Source of the DNA: Leucocoprinus leucothites
Taxonomy: Eukaryota; Basidiomycota; Agaricomycetes; Agaricales; Agaricaceae
Direction of reading: 5' to 3'
NCBI GenBank assembly: GCA_013368445.1
Contig: JAACJO010000052.1
Span: forward strand, 34,947-98,946
Length of the DNA: 64,000 bases
This document shows positions 52,230 through 63,598 of the stretch, piece by piece. The notes beneath the pieces were generated by a model, which ran no database searches, was not told the origin of the DNA, and was given only the letters and a program-made list of their open reading frames with translations. The number at the start of each line of letters is the position of its first letter. Position 1 is the first letter of the stretch. The position numbers and the translations under genes were made by a program.

Positions 52230-53355
52230 ATGGCCGACGTTGGCATTGCGTGCGACTCCGCGTTACACCGTGCGCTTCGTCAAAAACATGCTGGCTTGTG
52301 GGCTCCATCCTTTCGGGTGTTTGTTACGGATTTCTGGTCATGTTGGCTACAACTGTTTGACTACATTACGCAAGCGAGGTGATGGAAAGTCGTTGGTTAG
52401 GTCGAGATTGTCAATATATGTCTTAGTAACAGCGGTACTGGCGACTATTGCGGAAGCAATGGATATCAAAGTAACAATAGATGGTGTCCTGGATCAAACG
52501 TGCCAGGGTGATCACGTTCAGCACTTAATCCTATCTTGGAAGGGTCGACATTGCGTTCCTATTCGTAAACTTTCTGACTGATGGACTTCTGGTCAGTTTT
52601 TTCAAGATATCAGCTATTTGCTCAACTGACAGTCCTCCCCCTACGATCAGGTGTGGCGATGCTGGGCTATAGCGAGGGGACTTTCCGGCAAAAATGGTCA
52701 TATTCATGGATTATTCCTGATAGTTTACGTTGTGATGCTTGGTGAGTACCACCAGACACCGCGAATGAAGATACTGAATAATAAAACCTACTCGATCCAG
52801 TTACAGGGATCATCCTAATTGTGGTTTTTCTCGATATCTCAGAAGAGAGGAGGGATAGGCGATAAACTGATCATTGTCCAGTTCGGCATATCACTCCTCC
52901 TCAACTCTCTCATAAGTTCGAGTATTGTGACTTTGATTCTCTACCGCCGGCGAGCGCTGGCACAATATGATCCCGACTCGCAAAACCATACTTAAGCATC
53001 GTGACTATTCTCGTGGAATCGGCACTTTTGACCGTGATTATTGATTTATTCGTTATTGTGTCGGTTCCCCTAATACCTGTAGGAGGGGTTGCATTTCAGC
53101 TGTGGGTCCAAGTCCAGGTATGTTTCATGTCAATCACTGCGAGAATTAAAGTTATAAATCTGGTCTCACTCTACAGCCGATTGCTTCGTTACTCATCATA
53201 TACCGAGTATCCGCGGCACAGATTATTTCAATGGGAGGGAGGAAGTAACTGATAGTCTCAGGTTTACGAGTGTCCCACCTATTTCCCATACGGAGACACT
53301 AGGCGAGACTGAAGGACATTCTACCCACCCAAGATCACTAATCAAAACACAGTAA
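52230..53355 (+). CDS. Multi-pass membrane protein (basidiomycete 7TM-like), frame breaks
   Basis: A polytopic membrane protein of the type expanded in Agaricomycetes (DUF6533/DUF6534-like). Readable helices in order: GSILSGVCYGFLVMLATTV, YVLVTAVLATIAEAM, a DQVWRCWAIARG block near 52650 (relatives have a Tyr/Arg/Cys motif here), NSLISSSIVTLILYRRRALA, VTILVESALLTVIIDLFVIV, VPLIPVGGVAFQLWVQVQ and PIASLLIIYRVSAAQIIS, then a Thr/Ser-rich cytosolic tail to 53355. Several frame changes are not explained by introns: near 52375, near 52990 and in the G-rich GGGAGGGAGG run at 53233-53242. I am confident of the type, less so of the exact exons. Confidence 0.55.
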
Positions 53356-54791
53356 TTTGTGATTATTTTACTCTCCCCACGACTTGCGATGACATCGCTA
53401 TGTGTAAATAGTGTATATATGAACGGTAATTTAGAAGTCAATGGACAATGCTCTGGTGAGCTTGCACCCTAAGTGTCTTTGTATACGAGCGGTTCCTTGA
53501 TTTGGCTACCAGAAAATGCAATTCGGAGAGCACACTCATATCATTAGATATTGGCTAGCACGCCACCGCGGTGCCACGGTTCATCGAGCACTACCTTTAC
53601 ACGCATATGAATGAGGGTTTATGATCCTTTCTAAGTATGGTCTCCGTACTTTATCCAGTTACTTATCGAGAACGAGGAGGATCAAAATGCGAAGCTTAGG
53701 AACGGTGTATTTATGGTATAGGTTGCCGCGAATGACAAACTTATTGTGGGTGCCATGCGCTTGACGCCTCAAGCCTTCTCCTATTTCTCCATGACATGAT
53801 CTATCAGCATTACTTCTCTGGAATGCAAGCCCTGAGTCCACGTTCGATTTATCCGGTGTCCATTGGCTTCTTTGTTTGTGCGTAGGGATAGGGGCGTTGT
53901 TCGTTGAGTGGCTTGAACATCATCCCTGATTGGAGCGAACCCAAAGGCCAGCAGCATGTCACCGGCTTCCAATGTCAAGACGTATTTGACACTTTAGTGG
54001 AATGTTGAGTCAGCCTAGGAGGCATACTGGGAATGAAATGTTTGTAGGGACTCGAATAGAGATGGCGCAAACGGGAATGGACCTCAAAGGAGCAAATGTA
54101 ACGTTAAGGTAGAACTGACGGATCAGGTGTATGAACTTCGGCAATTTGAACGAAAGCAACAAGAAGTGAGGCAATTAAGTTGGATTGACAAAGGAAATAT
54201 ACATGATTAAGGTATGGATTAAGGAGGGCTCACTAACGTATCAAGCTGAAGGATGGATAATCTCGACAATAATCTGTTGCCCCGGAATGCCCACGGGGTG
54301 CGAATCGTCATTTCTGACAGTGAATAGCAACAGTCCCATCACATGCAGTATCGGTGGTGTTAATATTCTCGTTTCCTGGGCCGATGCTAGCAGATTTGCG
54401 GCCTGAAGAGCTCGTCAACGAGGACAGTTTCTTTGGGGAAAACGAATTACAAGTGCAACTATATTTGAGGGTAGACCTGGTATTGCTATTATGGGCTTGC
54501 ACGGGTATGTCGTATCTAGAGAACGATCAGATTATGATATTCTGAGCTAGATTTGTGCTCACTTAAAGGGAATTTTCACAATTTTGCGAAGGTCCTTGAC
54601 AACCATCCGGGCCGATTATAATGACCAATGCTATCGGATTTGATGATGGAATGGCATCCAGAAAAGTTGCAAGATCTGCTTGAAGACGAGGCAAACCTAA
54701 TAGCGTCATACAAGGAGGAAGCTTTCTGATACTCGGTATGAGCAGTGTCGTTCCTTTCCTGCGGGAGCTGCCTTGTGATGAGTACAGATAA
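53356..54791. other. Intergenic stretch, no supported gene
   Basis: Short open frames (53659-53841, 53781-53978, 54185-54406, 54308-54502) overlap on opposite strands and have no family signature. I see no repeat or RNA gene. Confidence 0.3.
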
Positions 54792-55247
54792 TCAGGGAGA
54801 AAGATAAGACCACTTCACTGTGTGACTCCGCTGAGCAGCGATATTGATCGAATCCTTCATCATCTTTATTGCACGCCGTTGTTCCTCTCCCTCGAGCTCT
54901 CTCAGAGCTTTTTCGGGTTTACGCCTCAAGCTCTGATCCGATGGTTCAGTGTTCTGAGGAGATGGACCTTCGGGATTATGCGCGTGAAGTGTTGCTTCAG
55001 CATAAGCCTCTTCTCGTTTGCGCCTTGCTCGCTCGCTGCTCTTGGTGCGGCATTTTCGGCATGTCTTTTTCGCATCCTCAACGGGAACAGTAAGGCGCCG
55101 ACAGGCGGTGCAAGCACGGTACAGAGGAACGGCTCCAGTATTGGGGTCCATTCTCTGAACGGTTCCGTCTTCACAAGCAGGCTGGGCGTCCGCTTGGGTT
55201 ATGTTTAGAGAGGGAAGCACGAGGTTGCCGTTTAAATTAAACGCCAA
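54792..55247 (-). CDS. Hypothetical protein with CxxC...CxxC motif and basic region
   Basis: A single-exon 151-codon frame. Residues about 44-70 contain RACTACRRLTVPVEDAKKTC with RKCRTKSSERARRKREEA: two CxxC pairs 16 residues apart, followed by a strongly basic helix. That could be a small zinc-binding, DNA- or RNA-contacting module. The C-terminal half is charged and probably helical. No named family is recognised. The start at 55247 is chosen because the frame is open with a plausible N-terminus. Confidence 0.5.
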   Translation of the reverse strand: MAFNLNGNLVLPSLNITQADAQPACEDGTVQRMDPNTGAVPLYRACTACRRLTVPVEDAKKTCRKCRTKSSERARRKREEAYAEATLHAHNPEGPSPQNTEPSDQSLRRKPEKALRELEGEEQRRAIKMMKDSINIAAQRSHTVKWSYLSP

Positions 55248-55385
55248 GCCGCGTTACATCACACACACGTGATATGTGACTATCAAAGGACCGCTCCAAG
55301 AAGTGACGACTCCTAGTGCTGAGAAATCTGCTGCACTGACTGCCTGCCTTCGTCGCTGAGTTGAAAAAAAAAACAATATCGAACA

Positions 55386-56854
55386 ATGGAGCTCGCTGTT
55401 GCCTTGACACAAAGCAACCTGGCGGTACTTAAACCTCCCAGTGGCATTGCTTTGGCATCTTTCTTACCTCGTCGAAAGACGTACAATCTTCTCTGCATCA
55501 TTTCTCACCTTTCGACCCAGACGCTGATTTTAACTCTTGCTTTCTTTATGGACGAACATTGCATAGCCTCCCGCATTATCACAGAGATTATGTGGCAATG
55601 GCTTAACATAAAGACGAGGAGATCAGAAGGCAGGCTTTGTCGGACCTATTCACACTCTCCCTTGTCAATAGTCGCTACCGCCGCCAATCCGTTCCATGCA
55701 TCTTTCGACATATTGTCTTTGAAGCAAAAGACAAGGATAAACCATGGGTCCGCGGTCCACAGGCGCTGTCCGTCTTAGACATGATCCGAGCCAACTGGTG
55801 GCACTATACCCGAAGCGTCGTATTTAAATGCGACGCTTGCGCTTTCGATGACACTCATAACCTACCGACATCAGCCTCAGGCGCAGCTTGGCAATCCCGA
55901 GCTGGGGCACATATTTCGCTTTCTTGATGCTGCTCCGGCATTGCATACGGTCGAGATAGACCTCGCCCAGTCAGAGGAGACCGGCTGGCAGGAGCTGGTA
56001 CCCTGGAAGTATTTTGACCTCAATTGCTCCATCATCGAGGCTTTCATAAGGGACTGGCCGAAGACCAACAAGCCAACCCAGCTTGTGATCCGGTATATTG
56101 AGGCATTCCCCTTCAACCACCTTCGTCGCATTGAGTCCCTTCACCTGGATACCTCTACGTTACATTGGAATCCGATTGTTTTTTAATTCGCCGCTCGCGT
56201 CCAAGACCCTTAAACTTTATTGCTCTCCACAAGCTTTACGCTTCTACAAGAACTTGGACATGCACTTCAATTTCTTGACGTCCTTGTACATCAGCGTTGC
56301 CGATGAGGGTGACTTTAAGGATACCTACTGGCTGATGGCTCGTGTCTCCAATACTGTTGAGAGGATCACGCTGTCTTTCCGCTATTACGCTTGTAAGCCG
56401 GCCGCTCCTCCAAGATATATCTGATCCTGATTATCCACTAGCTCTGAAACCATTTCCCAAGATGAAAAACTACGATTTATTTACCTTCTCAAATTTGAAT
56501 TACCTCCTAATCGAATTCCAGGCCAATAACGTTGGTCCTGCGTATCGGTTCTTGCACCGGTTCAGGCACGGGGCTAATAACCTGCAAACTCTGCACCTTG
56601 TCGCTGATGGGACAACTTATCCTTCCCTTGGGAGCGCCATTTACATCAACAAGACTGACTGGTCTTTCTTTGAGGCGTTGCAGATGAACCCTCCCATTTT
56701 TCCAGCCCTTAAGCAGATCAATCTGGAGTTAGCGAGAAACGCCGACTTAAGGGGTCAAGCAACTTTGACTTTGGATGACTTCGAATCTAATCTATTCGAC
56801 TTAAGGAACGATCGGGGTATTGACCTCACGTTCAGACACTACAACTATCACTAA
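55386..56854 (+). CDS. F-box/LRR-like protein with frame breaks
   Basis: A degenerate F-box-associated protein. The F-box-like part reads DLFTLSLVNSRYRRQSVPCI, FRHIVFEAKD (about 55637-55735). Leucine-rich segments follow: LDAAPALHTVEIDL, FPFNHLRRIESLHLDTSTL, LKLYCSPQALRFYKNLDMHF, FLTSLYISVADEGDF and LQTLHLVADG, ending FRHYNYH at 56854. The frame moves three times. Near 55895 an unexplained shift occurs; at the T6 run 56179-56184 removing one T restores the frame; near 56394-56443 a GT-AG intron explains the change. The 3' part is partly duplicated at 59538-59745. Confidence 0.6.
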
Positions 56855-57460
56855 AATAGTGGCTGAGTCTAGTTGTATCTACTCCACCTGTATAGTGCCT
56901 TGCTTCCGTGGCTCTTGTTCATAGTGTACTCTCGATTATCATTCATAACATCACTTTCAGTAATGCCCACCAACCGACCAATATGGTTTAGTTGCGGAAC
57001 GGCGTTATGAAACGACGCCATAGATGCTCTTTGAGATGGTAGATATGTACTCTATAACAGGTAATATCCGCCCAATAGTAATATCGGATAGACGTGGGGC
57101 CATCTTGAGATTAGTAGGTACATCACCTGGCGTAACGAAAATTAGCGTTCAGGGTGATGACTCGCAAGGAGGTAATGTCGCATTATTTAAGGGACCCTGG
57201 TACGACTGTTTTGATTTCGTAAATTACTACTGGTGTCTCAGCTTGAAAACACCGAGAAATGAAAATGAAAATGGAATATAAGTAAGAACGCCCGCAATAA
57301 ATCCGAGTACAGTTCGACCCACTAGCTTGCTGCCAGAAAACCATAGTTCCATTCTTTCCGTGTGTTGCTGGAGTATATACATACCAGCTAGAGCAAATCC
57401 CATAAAAATCTTTGAATTTGAAATGAAGGATCCAAGTACACAAACTATTTATCCGAGATC
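56855..57460. other. Intergenic stretch between F-box gene and AKR copy 1
   Basis: There is no supported gene. The part at about 56950-57035 recurs at 59650-59745 as part of the segmental duplication. The rest (57036-57440) has no counterpart that I noticed. Confidence 0.4.
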
Positions 57461-59059
57461 CTACGTGTGGCCGAATATCGCGATAGGTTTATAAGGCTCC
57501 TCAAGCTGCTTAATCTCCTCCGGAGTCAACTCCACATTGACGGATCCTTGTACACAAGTCAATAAAAGTCCGGGGGGATCGATTATTCGCGGCGTACCAA
57601 TGAGATCGTTCAGGTTATCCAACGACGTCGTGCCGACAATAGGAGCAGTAACACCTAATATCATGGATTGAACAGGACGTTCATCGTTTTGAGGTAACAC
57701 AAGAAAACTCACCAGGCTTGCTCATCACCCACGCGAGTGACACTTGAGCCATACTGACACCTTTCTTCTTAGCAATCTCTTCAACTCGCTTGATGATTTC
57801 CTGAGTGGCTGGTGTATCGATAGTGTATCCCTTCTGGAACGCATCTGTTTCTTTACGTTTGGTTGTTCCTGTCACAGGCCTGCAAAGAACTCCACGAGCA
57901 ATTGGAGACCACGGGATAGAACCGACTCCGAACCACTTATTGCAAATTTAAGAACAAACAAAATGGGAAGTCGGGTGTGGAGACACACATTGAGAGAAGG
58001 GAACATCTCGCGCTCTTCTTCGCGATAGATCAAATTGTAATGGTTTTGCATCGATATGAAGGGCGTAAGCTTGTTATTGATGGCATAGTCTATGCAAGGA
58101 TGAGAGCGCAGCATAACTGCCCGAGCATGAAAACGTACTCTGCATCGCGGTAACTGGCGTGGATCTATGAGCCAAATCATACGCACGGATAACGAATGAG
58201 AGCAGGGCATACATTGCCAGGCATGACACGAGGACATGCCAATATACCGAACCCATCCAGCTTTAACGACATCATGCAGAGCTTGCATCTAATAGGGCGT
58301 TAGTAGAAAGGAGATCAACGATGGAGATATCCCCGTACCGTCTCCTCAATTGGCGTGTCAGGGTCAAAACGGTGACCTGGATAAGATGTGAATATGGCGT
58401 AGCGTCCAAAAGGTCGAGCTGTCGAAGCTCAAACGCTCACACTGGAGAAGGTCGATATAATCCAACTGCAACCTTTCCAAGCTTTTCTTGACAGAATCAA
58501 AGATATGCTTCCTACTCAAACCATGTTGGTTTACATATCCTGCTTGATCCAGGTTCTTGTGTGTTCTAACAGTCTCGCTTGGGGTACGTCCAACGAGGGC
58601 AAAGACTTTCGTCATAACGACAATTTCCTCCCTTGGAAGTTTCAGCTCTTTGATTGCGTTGCCGAGAATGACTTCGGAAAGACCATTTGAGTATGTCTAT
58701 CAAGAAAAGCCATGCATCAGAAGGATAAAATGTGCAACGCGACAACCATACGTTGGCAGTATCGAATGCGTTGATACCAGCATCGTATCTGCGTATAATA
58801 CTCAATGGTAAGTAGTTGTCGAGAATCATTGCGAGGTCATGACGTACGCAGCTTTGATATGTTTAATAGATTCTGCCTCACGAGCACCCACTCTTGCCAC
58901 TCAGGGGTTCCGTATGACATACAACCGAGGATGATCTTTGAAACCTTCAGGCCTGAATTGCCGAGGCGTACTGAACAGGGTTCGAATGTTTGAGAGTGAT
59001 ACCATTAAGAACAGGAAGGAGAACTCACCATAGGGCATTTTTCTTCTGGTATCCGTCAT
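57461..59059 (-). CDS. Aldo-keto reductase, tandem copy 1
   Basis: A NAD(P)H-dependent oxidoreductase of the AKR superfamily, (beta/alpha)8 barrel. Exons in order from the ATG at 59059: MPYG, then RLGNSGLKVSKIILGCMSYG, DAGINAFDTANV, YSNGLSEVILGNAIKELKLP with VMTKVF, HIFDSVKKSLERLQLDYIDL, LQC/HRFDPDTPIEE, AGWVRYIGMSSCHAWQ, FISMQNHYNLIYREEEREMF, IPWSPIARGVLCRP, GVSMAQVSLAWVMSKPG, and the C-terminus VELTPEEIKQLEEPYKPIAI. The Asp-Tyr-Lys-His tetrad is present (D in FDTANV, Y in YSNG, K in TKVF, H in HRFD). It resembles fungal AKRs annotated as versiconal-type reductases. No frame fault is evident in the parts I checked. Confidence 0.85.
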
Positions 59060-60053
59060 TATAGGCTGTGAGAAAGTGGGAGCGTTGGGCGATATTGAAG
59101 GAAGTATGTGTAAGTGGGGGTCTTATATACATGGGGGAAAGAAATATATCAATTAAAAATAGACCAAAGTTGGTTCATGATCAAGGTCAGAAGACATGTT
59201 TAATCAGCTGAGTTCTCGCGCATCCGACGATGAGTCGGAGGTACGATGAGTCAATGTCAAAGGTATGTCAGCGCAATGAACAAAGCACCATGAATACACG
59301 GCCAGAACGCGGGTCGTGTTTCTCACGCGATGCTTCTCTGCCCTTCTCTCTTACCTCTCCCCACCTCGTAGTGCGAGTGCGATCGGTACGCTGACTCCCT
59401 TAACACCACTCACAAACTCAACAATATCCTTTCCAGTCCGGTTTCTCTCCATGTTATTCGGCCAGATATAATCGGCACTGGATCCTGCAATATGCGGTCA
59501 GTCATTGGCAAAAGCTCCAGTGACTGTATCATGGCAACTCTATAGCTCTCCACAAGCTTCTACAAGAACCTAGACATGTACCTCAATTTCTTGACGTGCT
59601 TGTACATCAGCGTCGCCGATGAGGGTGATTTGAAGGCGTCTATTAATAATATCGCTTTTAGGAATCCCCACCGGCTAACGTTATGGTTTAGTCGTAGAAT
59701 GGTGTCACGAAACGGCACCATATCTTCTCTTTGAGGAACGCTGATACAACCGTTCTATCTGGGACATCCAGGTACAAGATAAAAATCTAGTCAATGAATT
59801 GTTACTTTCAGCTCACCGGCTTCCTTTCGCCCCACGGAACTCTATAATGTGCTATCGCCAGTACCTCTCTCTAGCTTTGTTCTTGAAAGAAAGTTTACGC
59901 GTATCCATTTGATTTCCAGTCCCAAAGCATCATATTTATATTCTGTTCATACCTCGTTGGTGAGGGGTTCACCTACTCACTAGTAGGGCATCCAATAGAC
60001 ATCACTGAACCCGAAACGCATGATCCAAGTACACAAACTATTTATCCGAGATC
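59060..60053. other. Spacer between the two AKR copies
   Basis: The first 150 bp are the promoter of AKR copy 1. They match the promoter of copy 2 at 61641-61790, sharing a run of short blocks around GTATGTGTAAG and TCTTATATAC and a GACCAAAGTTGGTTCATGAT block. The middle holds the F-box relic listed separately. No intact gene lies here. Confidence 0.6.
59538..59745 (+). pseudogene. Relic of the F-box/LRR gene carried by tandem duplication
   Basis: 59538-59638 matches 56220-56320 of the F-box/LRR gene (CTCCACAAGC, TTCTACAAGAAC, TCAATTTCTTGACGT, TTGTACATCAGCG, GATGAGGGTGA). 59650-59745 then matches 56950-57035 downstream of that gene (CCACC, ATGGTTTAGT, GAAACG, TCTTTGAG). The intervening 630 bp are deleted. 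This places the left duplication breakpoint inside the F-box gene. Confidence 0.75.
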
Positions 60054-61640
60054 CTACATGTGGCCGAATATCGCGATAGGTTTATAAGGTTCCTCAAGCT
60101 GCTTAATCTCCTCCGGAGTCAACTCCACGTTGACGGATGCTTAGTAGACAAGTCAATAAAAGTCCAGCAGGATAAATTATTCGCGGCGTACCAATGAGAT
60201 CGTTCAGGTTATCCAACGACGTCGTGCCGACAATAGGAGCAGTAACACCTGGAGTCATGAATTGAACAGGCCGTTCATCGTTTTGAGGTTAACACAAGAA
60301 AACTCACCAGGTTTGCTCATCACCCATGCGAGTGACACTTGAGCCATACTGACGCCTTTCTTCTTAGCAATCTCTTCAACTCGCTTGATAATTTCCTGAG
60401 TAGGAGAAGTATCAGTGGTGTACCCATTCAGGTACTGATCGGTTTCTTTGCGTTTAGTTGTCCCTGTCAAAGGTCTGCAGAGAATTCCACGAGCAATTGG
60501 AGACCAAGGGATAGAGCCGACGCCGAACCACTTTATGACAGATATCAGGACAGAAAAACTAGGAGGCCATGTGGAGACATACGTCGAGAGAAGGGAACAT
60601 CTCACGCTCTTCTTCGCGATAGATTAAGTTGTAGTGGTTTTGCATGGAGATGAAAGGCGTCAGCTTGTTATTGATTGCGTAGTCTATGAGACGATTAGAG
60701 TCTAGCATGACTAAATGAACCTTGGAAACGTACTCTGCATCGCAGCAACTATAGCACATCTATGAGTGAAACAACATGCATGCCAAAAGAAGTGAAGGCG
60801 CACACTGCCAGGCGTGACACGAAGACATGCCGACATATCTAACCCATCCAGCTTTAACGACATCATGGAGAGCTTGCATCTGTCGGAGCGTTAGCGAGGA
60901 GGAGACCAAAAGTGCAAGTATCCCCTACTGTTTCCTCAATAGGCGTGTCAGGGTCAAAACGGTGACCTGGATAATATGTCAATATCAAATGAGGTCCAAG
61001 CGTTGAGCTGTCCGAGCTCACACTGGAGAAGGTCGATATAATCCAACTGTAGCCTTTCCAAGCTTTTCTTGACAGAATCAAAGATATGCTTCCTACTCAA
61101 ACCACGCTGGTTCACGTATCCCGCTTGATCTGGGTCCTTGTGTGTTCGCACATTCTCGCCCGGAGTACGCCCAACGATGAAAAAGACCTTCGTCATAACG
61201 ACAATTTCCTCCCTCGGAAGCTTCAGCTGTTTGATTGCATTGCCGAGGATGACTTCGGAAAGACCGTTTGAGTATGCCTATCAAGTAAACCCGCGTGTCA
61301 GAATGACAAGACACGGAACATGACGGCCGTACGTTGGCAGTGTCGAACGTGTTAATGCCAGCATCGTATCTGCAGACGATGGTTAATGGTAAGCACTTGT
61401 GAGAAATTGCTGCAAGGCCATGACGTACGCAGCTTTGATATGTTTAATAGATTCTGCCTCATCAAGCACCCACCCCTGCCACTCAGGGGTTCCGTATGAC
61501 ATACAACCGAGGATTATCTTTGAAACCTTCAGGCCTGAGTTGCCGAGGCGCACTGAACAGGGTTGAAGTGTTGAGAGTGATATCACTAAGAATAGGAAGG
61601 AGGCCTCACCATAGGGCATTTTCCTTTTCGTATCTGCCAT
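60054..61640 (-). CDS. Aldo-keto reductase, tandem copy 2
   Basis: Close paralogue of the gene at 57461, same strand and same exon layout. From the ATG at 61640: MADTKRKMPYG, RLGNSGLKVSKIILGCMSYG, DAGINTFDTANV, YSNGLSEVILGNAIKQLKLP, VMTKVFFIVGRTPGENVRTH, SLERLQLDYIDLLQC/HRFD, FISMQNHYNLIYREEEREMF, FGVGSIPWSPIARGILCRPL, GVSMAQVSLAWVMSKPG, and a C-terminus PYKPIAIFGHM with its stop at 60054. The catalytic tetrad is retained. Copy-specific changes cluster in loops (for example FFIVGRTPGEN versus FALVGRTPSET). The two genes probably differ in substrate or expression, if at all. Confidence 0.85.
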
Positions 61641-61909
61641 TGTAGTCTGTGAGAGAGTGGGAAGGTTGGCGAAGTTGAAGAGAGTATGTGTAAGTTGGGG
61701 TCTTATATACTAGGGGCGGGAAGCATATCAGTGAAAAAGAGACCAAAGTTGGTTCATGATCGAGGTTCGACGTCATGTTTAATCAGCTGAACTCCCACAC
61801 ACCCACTCATAATCCACGATGGACCGGGGGTATGTCAGCGCAATGAACAAAGCAACTTGAGCAGATAAAACAAAACGAATAAAAAAACAATTTTTACTCT
61901 CATCCAAAT

Positions 61910-61980
61910 TCCGATACGGGGAATCGAACCCCGAGCTGCCGCGTGAAAGGCGGCAATGTTAGCCGTTACACCATATCGGA
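61910..61980 (-). tRNA. tRNA-Glu (UUC)
   Basis: On the minus strand the 71-nt gene begins TCCGATATGG and ends CCCCGTATCGGA, forming a full acceptor stem. The D arm holds a TGGTGTAACGG A-box. The anticodon arm is GCCGC-CTTTCAC-GCGGC with anticodon TTC. The T arm CGGGGTTCGATTCCCCG contains the B-box. No intron is present. A T7 run on the minus strand (plus 61882-61888) about 22 nt downstream can serve as the Pol III terminator. Confidence 0.95.
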
Positions 61981-63598
61981 CTATACATGTGAAGTTAGCC
62001 ATAATCATCATAATCAAGCCACCTGTTCCCGGAGTGCAGAAACAGCAAGACGCATAGCCCCACACACCTACTAGTAGCGACTTCAATCATTGATTCGTAC
62101 AATCACAAACGACGTATTCTCTTGGATAGCTATTCCGTCCAATTCAAATCTCTCCAACTTGCTCAATTTCTCACTACTACTTCAATCCGATCGAGTAGCT
62201 GGATAATTTCCAAATGCACAAATGAGCATATATCCACACCGAGTCATTCCTTAACTATTTTGAAAATGCGACCACCTCGAGAAGTCTCAGAGATGCCCTT
62301 TTTGGCTCCATCTTGGATCTCACCCTGGAGGTCACAGAAGCCTCTAGCGTCGAGAGCTTGGCTGTCGCCCGCTGTGATGGGTGTGGCGGTAGCGAGAGAT
62401 ACAAAGAGGAGGTGGGTTGTGAAGAGTACGAAGGATTTGATTGGGAGTTGTTCGTTGAGGGTTCTGTAAGTAATATATGAGCGCTGGGCTCTCAAAGACT
62501 GAGACTGGTGACCTGTGAGTACTCAAGATGTCGGATTTATATGTATAAACCCTTTCTCCCGTTGGCCCACGAACTGGGAGTCGACTCGATTTCGGTAAAG
62601 CGGGATGTGGCATTCATAAGGTGGGCGCGATCTTGGAGCCTGAAATAATCTTGATATCGTGGTAGAATGTCATTATTGAATGTTAAGTTACTACGATGGA
62701 AGAGTAGTATCATATCGATACCTGAGAAATCGGTTGCCCAAGTGCTATCTGTGAAATCGAAACAAAAATAACGCGACAGCATCATAGTGGTCTGCCTGTG
62801 GATAAGCAAAGAGTGAAGAAAGAAATTGAATAGAATATTTTGCCGTCTACAGAGAACTTGGATTCAATCAGACCTGTGGACATACACATATTCTTGGGCA
62901 CTTTGATTAAATACCTGACTTCTAGATACGAATCCCACCATTGTGGAATTTCAAGGACACCGATGTCGATGTACGAACAATAGATCTTTTCTCTCGCGGG
63001 ATGAATTCGACCGATGAAATGTTCGACGTTCAGCGCCGACGACTCGGATAATGAACTGCGTTTCGGCAAGTGACTTGAGGTCGTTTTCTCAAAGGGAGTC
63101 CGACCTAATCGCGGGATAAAGACGAAGGAATACAGGGATTTGAGAAAGGAGCTGAAGGTCAGATATGACATCTACTGGCAGCGGAGATCGACCGACAAAT
63201 TTTGATGTTCTTATCAAGTCAAGATTACCTTGACGTAGCACTAGTAGCTGATACATCATACCAGGCACCACGGAAAGAATAGGACATACAATGACTCAGA
63301 TTTTATCGATTCAAAGTCTTGAGCGTGGATACCGACAAGGGCTAAGAGTTCACCAGCTCGGTTAAAGTGGCGACTAGCTTTGCGACAGACGTAGATATGG
63401 AGTGGATTCCGATGGGTAGGGCGCGGTGAACGGAAGGAGCGGAAGCTTACCGTATGGAACAAGTTCAAGAGAGACAAGGCCACAACCAGACGTGATTGCC
63501 GATCGTGATACCTCAGAAGTGCATGGAAGAGACGGGCCTGGTTCGAAGTAGAAATACATTCATTGGGAAAGTGGGAGAAGGAACAAACGGCTTGTAAC
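61981..63598 (-). other. Unrecognised, probably spliced minus-strand gene region
   Basis: Several minus-strand stretches could be exons: 63560-63460 (QARLFHALLRYHDRQSRLVV with ALSLLNLFHT), 63150-62900 (FIPRLGRTPFEKTTSSHLPK, NVEHFIGRIHPAREKIYCSY with IDIGVLEIPQWW), 62809-62700, and a small secreted-like frame at 62495-62244 with a hydrophobic segment (SFVLFTTHLLFVSLATATP). I do not recognise a family and cannot fix start, stop or introns. Confidence 0.35.

Noticed and set aside
54822..55208. 128-codon plus-strand frame with Cys and Phe runs
   Set aside because: It lies antisense to the CxxC protein and shows no independent signal.
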